From the NCBI RefSeq assembly GCF_009765735.1, contig NZ_LMUW01000013.1, positions 1 through 64,000 on the forward strand: a stretch of 64,000 nucleotides of DNA, written 5' to 3'. The translations under genes were made by a program, and so were the position numbers. The DNA comes from Xenophilus sp. L33 (lineage in GTDB: Bacteria > Pseudomonadota > Gammaproteobacteria > Burkholderiales > Burkholderiaceae_C). Shown piece after piece: positions 27,580-35,482 of this stretch (position 1 is its first letter; each line of letters begins with the position of its first letter). Below the pieces are notes generated by a model. That model did not search any database, was not told where the DNA came from, and saw nothing but the letters and a program-made list of their open reading frames with translations.

Positions 27580-28323
27580 ATGCACAGCCAGACCCGTCCC
27601 TGCGTGCTCATCGTCGACGACGACGAAGGCATCACCCAACTGCTCGGCGAGTATCTGCGCCGCTTCGGCTTCGACACGCTGGTCGCGGGTGACGGCCACG
27701 CCATGCGCTCGCGGCTGCAGTCCCGTCGGGTCGACCTGGTCGTGCTCGACGTGATGCTGCCCGGCGAGGACGGCCTGACGCTCGGGCGCGAGCTGCGCCA
27801 GTCGCGCATCCCGATCATCATGCTGACCGCGCGCTGCGACGCCTTCGACCGGGTGCTCGGCCTGGAGACCGGCGCCGACGACTACATGAGCAAGCCCTTC
27901 GAGCCGCGCGAACTGGTGGCGCGCATCGTGGCGGTGCTGCGCCGCGCCTGTGACGCCAAGACCGAGCCCTTGCCGTCGCGTGCCGACGTGGTCCGCTTCG
28001 ACGGCTGGCTGCTGCACCGCGACGACCGCTGCCTCACCTCGCCCGAAGGCCTGACGGTGAGCCTGTCGAACGCCGAGTTCCGGCTGCTGTCGACCTTCCT
28101 GCAGATGCCGCGGCGGCTGTTCACCCGCGACCAGCTGATCGAGCGCGCGCGCGGCCGCTCGATGGACAGCTTCGAGCGCAGCATCGACCTGCTGGTCTCG
28201 CGCCTGCGCCACAAGCTGGGCGACGACCCGCGCGAGCCGCGCCTCATCAAGACGGTGCGCGGCGCCGGCTACATCTTCGCGGTGCAGTCGGTGCAAGCCC
28301 TGGCAGCCGCACAGATCGCATGA
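27580..28323 (+). CDS. OmpR-family response regulator
   Basis: 247 residues. The receiver domain has acidic residues in VLIVDDDEG, the phosphoacceptor D57 in VVLDVMLPGEDG, a switch Thr in IIMLTAR, and Lys in YMSKPFEPREL. The C-terminal winged helix of the OmpR/PhoB type includes LSNAEFRLLSTFLQMPRRLFTRDQL and LRHKLGDDPREPRLIKTVRGAGYIF. It is translationally coupled to the kinase gene (ATGA overlap), so the two form a cognate pair. Targets are unknown; the neighbouring EF-hand gene is divergent with 181 bases between starts and could be one. Confidence 0.94.
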   Translation: MHSQTRPCVLIVDDDEGITQLLGEYLRRFGFDTLVAGDGHAMRSRLQSRRVDLVVLDVMLPGEDGLTLGRELRQSRIPIIMLTARCDAFDRVLGLETGADDYMSKPFEPRELVARIVAVLRRACDAKTEPLPSRADVVRFDGWLLHRDDRCLTSPEGLTVSLSNAEFRLLSTFLQMPRRLFTRDQLIERARGRSMDSFERSIDLLVSRLRHKLGDDPREPRLIKTVRGAGYIFAVQSVQALAAAQIA

Positions 28324-29360
28324 GCCATTCGGGCGTCCGACGCTGGTGGCTGCCCGACACCCTGTTCGGGCGCCTGGCGCTGCTGCTGGTCGCGGCGGTG
28401 CTGGCGAGCCATGTGCTGGCCCTGACCCTGATGTTCGAGCTGCATCCGCTGCGCACGCTGGTGGGCCCGTCGCCGCGGCCCGGGCCGCCACCGCCCTTTC
28501 TCTTCGCCTCCTGGGGCCTGCTGCTGGACATCTCGGTGCGCCTGGGCGCGCTGCTGCTGGCGGCCTGGGTCGGCGCGCGCTGGCTGTCGCAGCCGATCAG
28601 CCACCTGGCGCGCGCGGCGCACGAGATCGGCCTGGACATCCATCGCCCTTCGCTGGCCGAGGACGGCCCGCAGGAGTGCCGTGCCGCGACCCGCGTCTTC
28701 AACCAGATGCAGGCGCAGATCCAGCAGCAACTGGCCGATCGCGACCGCTTCGTCGCGGCGGTCTCGCACGACCTGCGCACGCCGCTGACCCGGCTCGCGC
28801 TGCGCAGCGAGGACGTGGGCGACGCCGGCCTGCGCCGCGGCTTCGCCGGCGACATCGCCGAGATGAACGAGATGATCACCACCACGCTCGATTACCTGCG
28901 CGGCGAGGCCGATGCCGAGACCACGGTGCGCCTGGACGTCGGCTCGCTGGTCGAGAGCCTGGTCGACGACCATGGCAGCCGCGGCCACGCGGTCGGCATG
29001 AGCGGCAGCGCCGCGCCGATCGCGGCGCAGGTCTCGGCGCTGCGCCGCTGCATCGGCAACCTGCTGGACAACGCGGTGCGCTACGGCGGCGCGGCCCACA
29101 TCCATCTCGAGGAGGCGCCGGGCGGCGACCTTCGCATCGAGGTCCGCGACGAAGGCCCGGGCATTCCGGAGGCCGAGCTGCAGAAGGTCATGGCGCCGTT
29201 CTACCGGCTGGAGTCGTCGCGCAACCGGCACAGCGGCGGCGTCGGCCTCGGGCTGTCGATCGCCTCCGACATCGCCAGGCGCCACGGCGGCGACCTGCGG
29301 CTGCGCTCCAACCTGCCTTCGGGCCTGATCGCGACGCTGACGCTGGCGAGAGCGCGGTGA
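28320..29360 (+). CDS. Sensor histidine kinase (EnvZ-like)
   Basis: 346 residues. Two membrane helices (about 17-38 and 65-88) flank a very short periplasmic loop that is rich in proline (GPSPRPGPPPPF). A HAMP region follows, then the dimerisation/phosphoacceptor helix with H150 in VSHDLRTPLTRL. The ATPase domain has the N box (NLLDNAVRYG), G1 (DEGPGIPEAE) and G2 (GGVGLGLSI). The small loop suggests it senses a membrane or cytosolic cue rather than a periplasmic ligand. It pairs with the upstream OmpR-type regulator. Confidence 0.94.
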   Translation: MSHSGVRRWWLPDTLFGRLALLLVAAVLASHVLALTLMFELHPLRTLVGPSPRPGPPPPFLFASWGLLLDISVRLGALLLAAWVGARWLSQPISHLARAAHEIGLDIHRPSLAEDGPQECRAATRVFNQMQAQIQQQLADRDRFVAAVSHDLRTPLTRLALRSEDVGDAGLRRGFAGDIAEMNEMITTTLDYLRGEADAETTVRLDVGSLVESLVDDHGSRGHAVGMSGSAAPIAAQVSALRRCIGNLLDNAVRYGGAAHIHLEEAPGGDLRIEVRDEGPGIPEAELQKVMAPFYRLESSRNRHSGGVGLGLSIASDIARRHGGDLRLRSNLPSGLIATLTLARAR

Positions 29361-29497
29361 GACCGATCCAGCCGGTCGGCCCGGTCAGGCCGGTGAAACC
29401 GATCCGGCCTTTGCGGCCCTTCAAGCCGAGGCCGCGGGTGGCCCGCGTTGTAGCCCTCCAGCGAATTTGGTAGCCTTTCACACTTTTTTGCATTCAC

Positions 29498-29512
29498 GCC
29501 GCACCGTGCGGC
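29498..29512. promoter_or_regulatory. Palindrome in the leader of the receptor gene
   Basis: GCCGCAC-C-GTGCGGC is a perfect palindrome with 7-base arms, 19 bases before the ATG at 29532 and directly upstream of the GAGAGGCAAC ribosome-binding region. It could be an operator or a small leader hairpin. The preceding 100 bases (29361-29460) hold a loose GGCCGGTC-like repetition and no gene. Confidence 0.35.
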
Positions 29513-29531
29513 GAACGAGAGGCAACTGCAG

Positions 29532-30713
29532 ATGATTCCCAAGCGATTCGCGACCCGTGCCGCGGCACTGGCCATGGCCGGCGCGGCAGCGTTGACTTCG
29601 GTCGCGGCCCTGGCGGCCGACCCGATCAAGATCGGCCTGGTGGTGCCGATGTCCGGACCGTTCTCCTACATGGGCCGGCAGATCAACGCCGGCGTGTCGC
29701 TCTACATGGCCGAGCACGGCGACACCGTCGACGGCCGCAAGGTCGAGATCGTCCTGAAGGACGACGCCGGCGTTCCGGCCAACACGCGCCGCATCGCCGA
29801 GGAACTGGTGGTCAACGACAAGGTCACGGTGCTGGCCGGCTTCGGCCTGTCGCCGCAGGCCTTCGCGACCGCGCCGGTCGCGACCCAGGCCAAGACGCCG
29901 ATGGTGGTCATGCAGGCGGCCACCTCGTCGGTCACCGAGAAGTCGCCCTTCATCGTGCGCACCAGCATGACGCTGCCGCAGGTCACCGTCGGCCTGGCCG
30001 AATGGGCGTCCAAGAACAACGTGAAGAAGGTGGTGTCGATGGTGTCGGACTACGCCCCCGGCGTCGACGCCGAGACCGCGTTCAACACCCGCTTCACGGC
30101 CGACGGCGGCCAGATCCTCGCGGCGCTGCGCATGCCGCCCAACGCCACCGATTTCTCGCCCTACCTGCAGCGCGCGGCGGATGCCAAGCCGGACGCGGTC
30201 TTCGTCTTCGTGCCGGCCGGCGACTCGGCCGCGATCTTCATGAAGCAGTTCGCCGAGCGCGGCATGGACAAGGCGAACATCAAGCTGCTCGGCACCGGCG
30301 ACGTGGTCGACGACGACGCGCTCGGCCAGATGAGCGACTCCGCCATCGGCACCATCTCCTCGCACCACTATTCCGCGGCGCATCCGTCGGAGATGAACAA
30401 GAAGTTCGTGGCGGCGATCGAGAAGGCCAACAAGGGCATGCGGCCGAGCTTCATGGCGGTCGGCGGCTACGACGGCATGCACGTGATCATGGAAGGCCTC
30501 AAGGCCACCCATGGCGCCGGCGGCGAGGCGCTGGTCGATGCGATGAAGGGCCAGCAGTTCGAGAGCCCGCGCGGCCCGGTGCTGATCGACCCGAAGACCC
30601 GCGACATCGTCCAGAACGTCTACATCCGCAAGGTCGAGAAGGTCGACGGCAAGCTCTACAACGTGGAGTTCGAGACCAAGAAGGACGTCAAGGATCCGGG
30701 CAAGACGCCCTGA
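29532..30713 (+). CDS. ABC transporter substrate-binding protein, branched-chain amino acid type
   Basis: 393 residues with a Sec signal peptide (MIPKRFATRAAALAMAGAAALTSVAALA). The periplasmic-binding-protein type 1 fold shows IKIGLVVPMSGPFSYMGRQINAGVSLYM, VEIVLKDDAGVPANTRRIAEELV, and a hinge region with FVFVPAGDSAAIFMKQFAERG. LivK-like receptors of this group bind amino acids, aromatic acids or small amides. No permease or ATPase genes of the Liv type are adjacent, so it must serve a transporter encoded elsewhere or act as an orphan receptor. Confidence 0.93.
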   Translation: MIPKRFATRAAALAMAGAAALTSVAALAADPIKIGLVVPMSGPFSYMGRQINAGVSLYMAEHGDTVDGRKVEIVLKDDAGVPANTRRIAEELVVNDKVTVLAGFGLSPQAFATAPVATQAKTPMVVMQAATSSVTEKSPFIVRTSMTLPQVTVGLAEWASKNNVKKVVSMVSDYAPGVDAETAFNTRFTADGGQILAALRMPPNATDFSPYLQRAADAKPDAVFVFVPAGDSAAIFMKQFAERGMDKANIKLLGTGDVVDDDALGQMSDSAIGTISSHHYSAAHPSEMNKKFVAAIEKANKGMRPSFMAVGGYDGMHVIMEGLKATHGAGGEALVDAMKGQQFESPRGPVLIDPKTRDIVQNVYIRKVEKVDGKLYNVEFETKKDVKDPGKTP

Positions 30714-30726
30714 TCCGCGCGACGGC

Positions 30727-31269
30727 TCAGTGCCAGACCGGCGCGGCCGTCCAGCCCGGTTCGGCCAGCTCCGCGCGCTGCGCCAGCATCGCCATCGCGT
30801 CGAAGGTGCGCGGGCGCGGGTCGCGCTCGAACAGCCAGCCGTGCGCCGCCACATGGCCCTCGTGGGTGTCCAGCGGGTTGCAGTGCAGGTCGTTGGCCGG
30901 CGGCAGGCCGTGCAGGCGCTCGACTTCCGCCTGCCGCCATTGCGGGAATTCGTCCTCGAAGGCGCGAAAAAGGGCCTGCCGGTCGCTCGCGCGCGTGCTC
31001 ACCGTGGCGAAGCCGGGCGCCTGCAAGGCGGTCGCGGGGTCGTCCGACCCCTGCGTCGGGCTGCTGAGGATGCTGTAGTGGAAGCGGGGGCCGCCCGCCC
31101 GCTCGGCCTCGTCGCGCGGCTCGAACGGCACGATGAAGCCCGCGTAGACGCGGGCGCCGTCGGGGCGGTCGCCGTCGATGTGGACGAGCATGACCCATTC
31201 GTCCGGGCGCAGGCTGGCGAAGGGCTCGGGCAGCGGCGGGTCGGCGATGCCATCGGGCTGGCAAACCAT
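30727..31269 (-). CDS. Hypothetical protein
   Basis: 180 residues, soluble, with no recognised motif. It has tryptophan-containing, evenly mixed sequence (PDEWVMLVHIDGDRPDGARVYAG; FRAFEDEFPQWRQAEVERLHGLPPANDLHCNP) that looks like a folded domain rather than a spurious frame. It lies tail to tail with the receptor gene (13 bases between stops). The sequence upstream of its start is AT-richer and may hold its promoter. Function unknown. Confidence 0.7.
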   Translation of the reverse strand: MVCQPDGIADPPLPEPFASLRPDEWVMLVHIDGDRPDGARVYAGFIVPFEPRDEAERAGGPRFHYSILSSPTQGSDDPATALQAPGFATVSTRASDRQALFRAFEDEFPQWRQAEVERLHGLPPANDLHCNPLDTHEGHVAAHGWLFERDPRPRTFDAMAMLAQRAELAEPGWTAAPVWH

Positions 31270-31449
31270 GGATTCGTGTCTCCCTGAATGAGCGGTTCCG
31301 GCGATTCCGGAGCCTTGCTTTTCCTTGCTACGCAGGCAGGGCAGTTTGGGATTACTTCGACGACCGCGATTGTGTTTGCCGAGTTCTGTGGAACAAAAAC
31401 GTGAACTATTGCACTACAAAATCGGAAAGAAGTAAATACAATTGCTTAC

Positions 31450-31638
31450 ATGAAACACCAAGACGCCACCGCTGAATGGGAAAGCCAATGGATGTCGCAA
31501 CGGCAGAGGGACGAAATCCTCACCGAGCGATTGGAGCTTGAGCGGGCCCGTCACACAACGGGTTGGCGTCGCAACTATTTCGCGTTTGCGGTGTTTGTCG
31601 TCGTGCTCGCGATCGCTGTGGCGCACCACTTCGCCTGA
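31450..31638 (+). CDS. Small single-span membrane protein
   Basis: 62 residues. A polar, charged N-terminal part (EWESQWMSQRQRDEILTERLELERAR) is likely helical. It is followed by one transmembrane segment (YFAFAVFVVVLAIAVAHHF, about 43-61), with WRR just before it, so the N-terminus should be cytosolic. The 170 bases upstream are clearly AT-richer than the surroundings (for example CTATTGCACTACAAAATC) and probably hold a promoter, but I see no convincing -35/-10 pair. Function unknown. A second small gene follows 18 bases later. Confidence 0.6.
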   Translation: MKHQDATAEWESQWMSQRQRDEILTERLELERARHTTGWRRNYFAFAVFVVVLAIAVAHHFA

Positions 31639-31656
31639 TGGCCGGGACGTCGCCCC

Positions 31657-32001
31657 ATGAACACCTTGCCGAACCCACCCACGCCGCATGAATTCGCGGT
31701 CCTGCGCGTGCTGCGTGCCGATGCCGAACGCCTGCCGCGCGTGGCGGCCAGGATGGCCGGCCTCTACCTCGCCCAGATGGACCTCCCCGAGCGCTGGCAT
31801 CACGAATTGATGCGATCGCTCGCGCAGCGTGCGGACGGCGTCGAGTGCGTACCGGTCGACGTCCTGGTGGCGACGCTCGGCCGCCCTGGGGCCTGGCTGC
31901 CCAGCGCCTACCAGGGCGATGCGACCGACGCGCGCTACTGGCTCGAGGGTTTGAGGGAGCGCGCCGCCGAATACGTGCACCCGCGCTCGGCCCTGGCCTG
32001 A
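31657..32001 (+). CDS. Hypothetical protein
   Basis: 114 residues, soluble and helix-rich (EFAVLRVLRADAERLPRVAARMAGLYLAQ; YWLEGLRERAAEYVHP), with no recognised motif. It directly follows the small membrane-protein gene on the same strand and may share its transcript. It ends 16 bases from the convergent beta-lactamase stop. The product looks real from its codon bias; no function can be given. Confidence 0.6.
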   Translation: MNTLPNPPTPHEFAVLRVLRADAERLPRVAARMAGLYLAQMDLPERWHHELMRSLAQRADGVECVPVDVLVATLGRPGAWLPSAYQGDATDARYWLEGLRERAAEYVHPRSALA

Positions 32002-32017
32002 GGCGAGCCGCGGCCTT

Positions 32018-32884
32018 TCAGGCCGATCCCGCGATCGCCGCGCCGACCGCGGCCAGGCTCGCGTTCTGCAGGTCGGTCGAGGCCGTGGTGGCTGTCAGGT
32101 AGGCGGTCACCAGGATCGGCGCGCGCTGCGGCGGCCGCACGATCGCGATCACGTTGGCGGTGCCGTTCTCGCCCGAGCCGGTCTTGTCGCCAACCCGCCA
32201 ATCGGCTGGCAGACCGGCGCGCAAGCGCTTGTCGCCGGTCTTGTTGGCCTCCAGCCATTCGAGCAACTGCTGGCGCGAGCCGACCGAGAGGGCGCTGCCC
32301 AGGAGCAGGCGATGCATGTCGCCGAGCATCGCCTGCGGCGTGGTGGTGTCGCGCGGGTCGCCCGGGCGGGCCTCGTTGAGCGTGGTCTCGGTGCGGTCGA
32401 GCCGGGTCAGGCCGTCGCCGAGCGTGCGCGCGAAGCGGGTCAGGCCGGCCGGGCCGCCGATCTGCGCCAGCATCAGGTTGCCGCCCGTGTTGTCGCTCAG
32501 CGTGATCGCGGCCTTGCAGACCGCTGCCAGCGGCATGCCTTCGCCCACGTGCAGTTTCGTCTCCGGCGAACCGGCCACCAGGTCGCCGGCGCCGTAGACG
32601 ATGCGCTGGTCGAGGCGCAGTTGGCCCTTGTCGACCCGCGCCAGTACCGCCGCGGCGGCCAGCAGCTTGAAGGTGCTGCACAGGGGGAAGCGCTCGTCCT
32701 GGCGGTGCCCGGCGCGTAGGCCGCTGCCGGTGTCGAGCACGCAAATGCCGAGGCGGCCGCCGCTCATTTGCTCGATGTCGGCGAAGGCGCGGCCCAGGCT
32801 GTTGGTTGGCTGTGCGCCGGCGAGAGAGGGAAGGCCGGCGAGCGAGGCGAGCAGGGCGCTCGAGAGTTGGCGTCGATTGATCAT
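32018..32884 (-). CDS. Class A beta-lactamase
   Basis: 288 residues. The motifs fall at the standard Ambler numbers: C69-S70-T71-F72-K73 with the nucleophile Ser70, S130-D131-N132, E166 with N170 (ETTLN), and K234-T235-G236 (DKTGSG). The N-terminus MINRRQLSSALLASLAGLPSLAGA has paired arginines and could be a twin-arginine or Sec signal. Cys69 is present but position 238 is glycine, so there is no C69-C238 disulfide of the carbapenemase type. It should hydrolyse penicillins and perhaps cephalosporins in the periplasm, like chromosomal PenA/L2-type enzymes. It is divergent from an AmpR-like regulator. Confidence 0.95.
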   Translation of the reverse strand: MINRRQLSSALLASLAGLPSLAGAQPTNSLGRAFADIEQMSGGRLGICVLDTGSGLRAGHRQDERFPLCSTFKLLAAAAVLARVDKGQLRLDQRIVYGAGDLVAGSPETKLHVGEGMPLAAVCKAAITLSDNTGGNLMLAQIGGPAGLTRFARTLGDGLTRLDRTETTLNEARPGDPRDTTTPQAMLGDMHRLLLGSALSVGSRQQLLEWLEANKTGDKRLRAGLPADWRVGDKTGSGENGTANVIAIVRPPQRAPILVTAYLTATTASTDLQNASLAAVGAAIAGSA

Positions 32885-32934
32885 GGGTTTCCTGGAAGAG
32901 GCGCTACTTTCGACGCGCAGCGGCCGCCGGACAA

Positions 32935-32948
32935 GCAATAGTATTTGC
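32935..32948. promoter_or_regulatory. Candidate AmpR operator between the beta-lactamase and its regulator
   Basis: GCAATAGTATTTGC contains the inverted repeat GCAA-N6-TTGC in the 84-base divergent region, embedded in a short AT-rich island. AmpR/PenR proteins bind such dyads between their own gene and the lactamase gene. The identity of the repeat is read by eye only. Confidence 0.45.
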
Positions 32949-32968
32949 GGTCATCCCCCAGAAAAACT

Positions 32969-33880
32969 ATGGGCTCAGACATGGCCAACCTGCACCGATC
33001 GCACCTGCCCCTCCACGCGTTGCGCGCCTTCGAGCGCTCGGCGCGGCATCTCAACTTCACCCTGGCGGCCGACGAGCTGTCGGTCACGCAGGCGGCGGTG
33101 AGCCAGCAGGTGCGCGGCCTCGAAGCGCGCCTGGGCGTCGCGCTGTTCCGCCGCCTGCCGCGTGGCCTGGCGCTGACCGACGAGGGCCATGCGCTGCTGC
33201 CGGTGCTGGTCGATGCCTTCGGTCGCATGGAGGCGGTGATCCGACAGTTCGACGAGGGCCACTTCTTCGAGGTGCTCAATGTCGGCGTGGTCGGCACCTT
33301 CGCGGTCGGCTGGCTGATGCCGCGCCTGAGGCTCTTCCAGGAAAGCTGCCCCTTCATCGATCTGCGCCTGAGAACACACAACAACCTGGTCGACCTGGCG
33401 GGCGAGGGGCTGGATTTCGCGATCCGCTTCGGCGACGGTGCCTGGCACGGCGCACAGGCCGAGAGGCTGCTGGCGGCGCCGCTCTCGGTGCTGTGCACGC
33501 CGTCGATCGCGGCCCGGGTGCGCGAGGCGCGCGACCTTGCGCACGAGACGCTGCTGCGCTCCTACCGCGCCGAGGACTGGCCCGGCTGGTTCGAGGCGGC
33601 CGGCCTCGCCTGTCCGGCGATCCGCGGTCCGGTCTTCGATTCGTCGCGCGTGATGGTCGAGGCCGCGATGCAGGGCGCCGGCGTCGCGCTGGCGCCGGCC
33701 TCGATGTTCGAGCGCGAACTGGCCGAAGGCCGGCTGGCACGGCCGCTGGCGGTCGAGGTGACGACCGGCAGCTACTGGCTCACGCGGCTGAAGTCCCGGC
33801 CCGTCAGCGCGGCGATGGGGCTGTTCAGGGATTGGCTGCTGGTGCAGGCCGGGGCTGTGCCGGACCTCGCTTCGACCTGA
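32969..33880 (+). CDS. ampR: LysR-family regulator of the AmpR/PenR type
   Basis: 303 residues. The N-terminus HRSHLPLHALRAFERSARHLNFTLAADELSVTQAAVSQQVRGLE matches the characteristic AmpR/PenR opening (LNALRAFEASARHLNFTRAA in known members). AmpR senses cell-wall fragments and activates the divergent beta-lactamase gene. The effector domain includes LDFAIRFGDGAWHG and VMVEAAMQGAGVALAPASMFERELA. The ATG at 32969 and one at 32981 are both possible starts; neither has a strong ribosome-binding site. The divergent arrangement with a class A enzyme is the usual one. Confidence 0.9.
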   Translation: MGSDMANLHRSHLPLHALRAFERSARHLNFTLAADELSVTQAAVSQQVRGLEARLGVALFRRLPRGLALTDEGHALLPVLVDAFGRMEAVIRQFDEGHFFEVLNVGVVGTFAVGWLMPRLRLFQESCPFIDLRLRTHNNLVDLAGEGLDFAIRFGDGAWHGAQAERLLAAPLSVLCTPSIAARVREARDLAHETLLRSYRAEDWPGWFEAAGLACPAIRGPVFDSSRVMVEAAMQGAGVALAPASMFERELAEGRLARPLAVEVTTGSYWLTRLKSRPVSAAMGLFRDWLLVQAGAVPDLAST

Positions 33881-33892
33881 GTCGTCGGCGGG

Positions 33893-34096
33893 TCAGCTTC
33901 CGTCGCGAAACTTCGAGCCGGACAGGATGGCTGCTTCCAATCCATCGAGGGCCTCGCGGGCGATGCCCAGCGCATCGATCTGCTCCGCCGGCGTGGCCAC
34001 GGGCGCGCCGACCGGCGGGCGCAGCGTGTTGCGCAAACGCTCGGAAGCGGCTTCCCAGCGCAGCCGGGCCTTGAACATGGAAGGGCCATTCGTCAT
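33893..34096 (-). CDS. Small hypothetical protein
   Basis: 67 residues (or 61 from the internal Met at 34078), helix-forming and mildly charged (SMFKARLRWEAASERLRNTLRPP; IDALGIAREALDGLEAAILSGS). It lies 12 bases beyond the convergent AmpR stop. No motif is recognised, and support rests on composition only. The 125 bases on its upstream side, up to the S24 repressor stop, contain no gene. Confidence 0.45.
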   Translation of the reverse strand: MTNGPSMFKARLRWEAASERLRNTLRPPVGAPVATPAEQIDALGIAREALDGLEAAILSGSKFRDGS

Positions 34097-34221
34097 CTCG
34101 GATACCCTACGCCGCTTGAGAGCCGGCGGATCACCCGGCAGCTCGCCGAATCCGGAAAGATAGAAAATAAATCAGTTCACGGCGAAGTCTATCCCCCGGC
34201 GCAGCGGGAGGTTCCCAAAAA

Positions 34222-34839
34222 TTACCGAAATCGCTTGGTGAACTCGCGCACGACGCCGATGACGCGGGCGGTGCCCAGCAGCTTGATCGGATAGCGCGTG
34301 TTGAGCGGCTTCAGATAGAGATCGCCGCCGTCTCTCACCAATTGCTTGAACGTGGTCTCGTTGGACTCGTTCAATGCGATCACGTAGTCGCCGGGCTCGG
34401 GCGTCATCTCCGGTTCGACGACCAGGATCGAGCCTTCGGGGAAGGAATCGCCGACCTCGCTGACCATGCTGTCGCCATGCACCCGCAGCGCATAAGTGTG
34501 CCGCTTGATCGGCACGCTGACCGGTATGGTGTCGTAGGGCTTGAGCAGATTGAAGTTGTCGATGACGGTGTAGTTGCCCGCCTCGACCGAGGACACCAGG
34601 GGAACCTCAGACCGCACGTCGAGCCCCCGGCCGCCGGCAGAAACACCCGAGACGAGTTCCGCCACCGAAATGCCCAGGAGATCGGCCACCCGCGCCTGAT
34701 TGGCCCGCTTGGGCGCAGTACCACCCGGCTTTTCCCATTGCTGTACGGCGCCACGACTGACCCCCAGCGAGTCAGCGAATTGCTGCTCGCTCATGCCAAG
34801 GCGCTTGCGTCCTTCTCGAATAAGGTTGTGGCTGCTCAC
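34222..34839 (-). CDS. XRE-type repressor with S24 (LexA-like) self-cleavage domain
   Basis: 205 residues. The N-terminal XRE helix-turn-helix (MSEQQFADSLGVSRGAVQQWEK) is joined to a LexA/CI-type peptidase domain with all key features. There is an Ala-Gly cleavage site (A87-G88 in SSVEAGNY), the nucleophile Ser124 (HGDSM), and the general base Lys165 (TTFKQL). Such proteins are phage-type or stress repressors inactivated by RecA-stimulated self-cleavage. It opens with GTG and has no clear Shine-Dalgarno, as in leaderless CI-like genes. No phage genes are adjacent. The upstream AT-rich gap has CGATAT repeated at 34909 and 34923. Confidence 0.92.
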   Translation of the reverse strand: MSSHNLIREGRKRLGMSEQQFADSLGVSRGAVQQWEKPGGTAPKRANQARVADLLGISVAELVSGVSAGGRGLDVRSEVPLVSSVEAGNYTVIDNFNLLKPYDTIPVSVPIKRHTYALRVHGDSMVSEVGDSFPEGSILVVEPEMTPEPGDYVIALNESNETTFKQLVRDGGDLYLKPLNTRYPIKLLGTARVIGVVREFTKRFR

Positions 34840-34963
34840 AGCCCGAGGTTAGGCGCTGTTGAGGATAGAAATTGGTTCAATGATAGCGTTTCTGGCGTCG
34901 GGAGTAACCGATATTCGCCAGTCGATATAGTGCGAGCCGATTGCCGTTTCGACAGGAGAAGTC

Positions 34964-35452
34964 ATGACTGACCTGATGAATGCCATTGCCCTCGGCGCCA
35001 CGGTGGCGCTGCTCGTGACGACGGCCTACTTCATCATGGGCTCGGTGCCGCTGCTGGTGTTGAAGCACGACACGCCGATCGATGCGCGCTTCGTGCGGGC
35101 CTTCTTCAACGTCTACTACCGCGCGGCGTTCGTCAGCGCGGGCGTGACTGCCGCGAGCTTCGCCCTGGCGGGCCACGAGGCGATCGCCGCGGGCGCCGCG
35201 GCCCTCGCCTTTATCGCGGTCGGCCTGCGCCGCCGGATCCTGCCGAAGATGGATTCGCTCGGCACGCAGATCCAGTCCGCCGACGTGGAGGCGATTCCGG
35301 GATTCAGGCGGCTGCACGTCATCGCGATCCTGGTGAACATCGCGCAGTTGGTGGCCATCGTCGGATGCCTCATCGGGATGAGCCGCGCGCAGATGCATCC
35401 GGCCACCGCGGCCTTGCACGACGTTCAGCCGATGGCGGTGGCCGCGGTCTGA
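34964..35452 (+). CDS. Hypothetical four-helix membrane protein
   Basis: 162 residues with four hydrophobic segments (about 8-32, 45-65, 67-87 and 115-137). The helices are separated by short charged loops (KHDTPIDARFVRAFFNVYYRAAF; GLRRRILPKMDSLGTQIQSAD). A strong ribosome-binding site, AGGAGAAGTC, precedes the ATG. It is divergent from the S24 repressor with 124 AT-rich bases between, so it is a candidate target of that repressor. No family recognised. Confidence 0.75.
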   Translation: MTDLMNAIALGATVALLVTTAYFIMGSVPLLVLKHDTPIDARFVRAFFNVYYRAAFVSAGVTAASFALAGHEAIAAGAAALAFIAVGLRRRILPKMDSLGTQIQSADVEAIPGFRRLHVIAILVNIAQLVAIVGCLIGMSRAQMHPATAALHDVQPMAVAAV

Positions 35453-35455
35453 CGT

Positions 35456-35477
35456 GCCGGCGCGATCAGGCGCCGGC
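35456..35477. terminator. Bidirectional hairpin between convergent genes
   Basis: GCCGGCGC-GATCAG-GCGCCGGC forms a perfect 8-bp stem with a 6-base loop, filling the 30-base gap between the convergent membrane-protein and carboxypeptidase genes. It lacks a T-run, so it may act as a weak or factor-assisted terminator in both directions. Confidence 0.55.
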
Positions 35478-35482
35478 CACGC

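Noticed and set aside
29361-29493. A collagen-like Gly-X-Y reading on the minus strand after the histidine kinase gene
   Set aside because: It comes from loose repetition of GGCCGGTC-like units in a non-coding stretch; only about 30 residues, no start context and no collagen-length repeat.
32018-32884. Carbapenemase-type class A enzyme
   Set aside because: Cys69 is present, but position 238 is Gly, so the C69-C238 disulfide of KPC/SME-like enzymes cannot form.
34222-35452. A prophage or its remnant around the S24 repressor
   Set aside because: No integrase, structural, lysis or replication genes and no att-like repeats are seen nearby.
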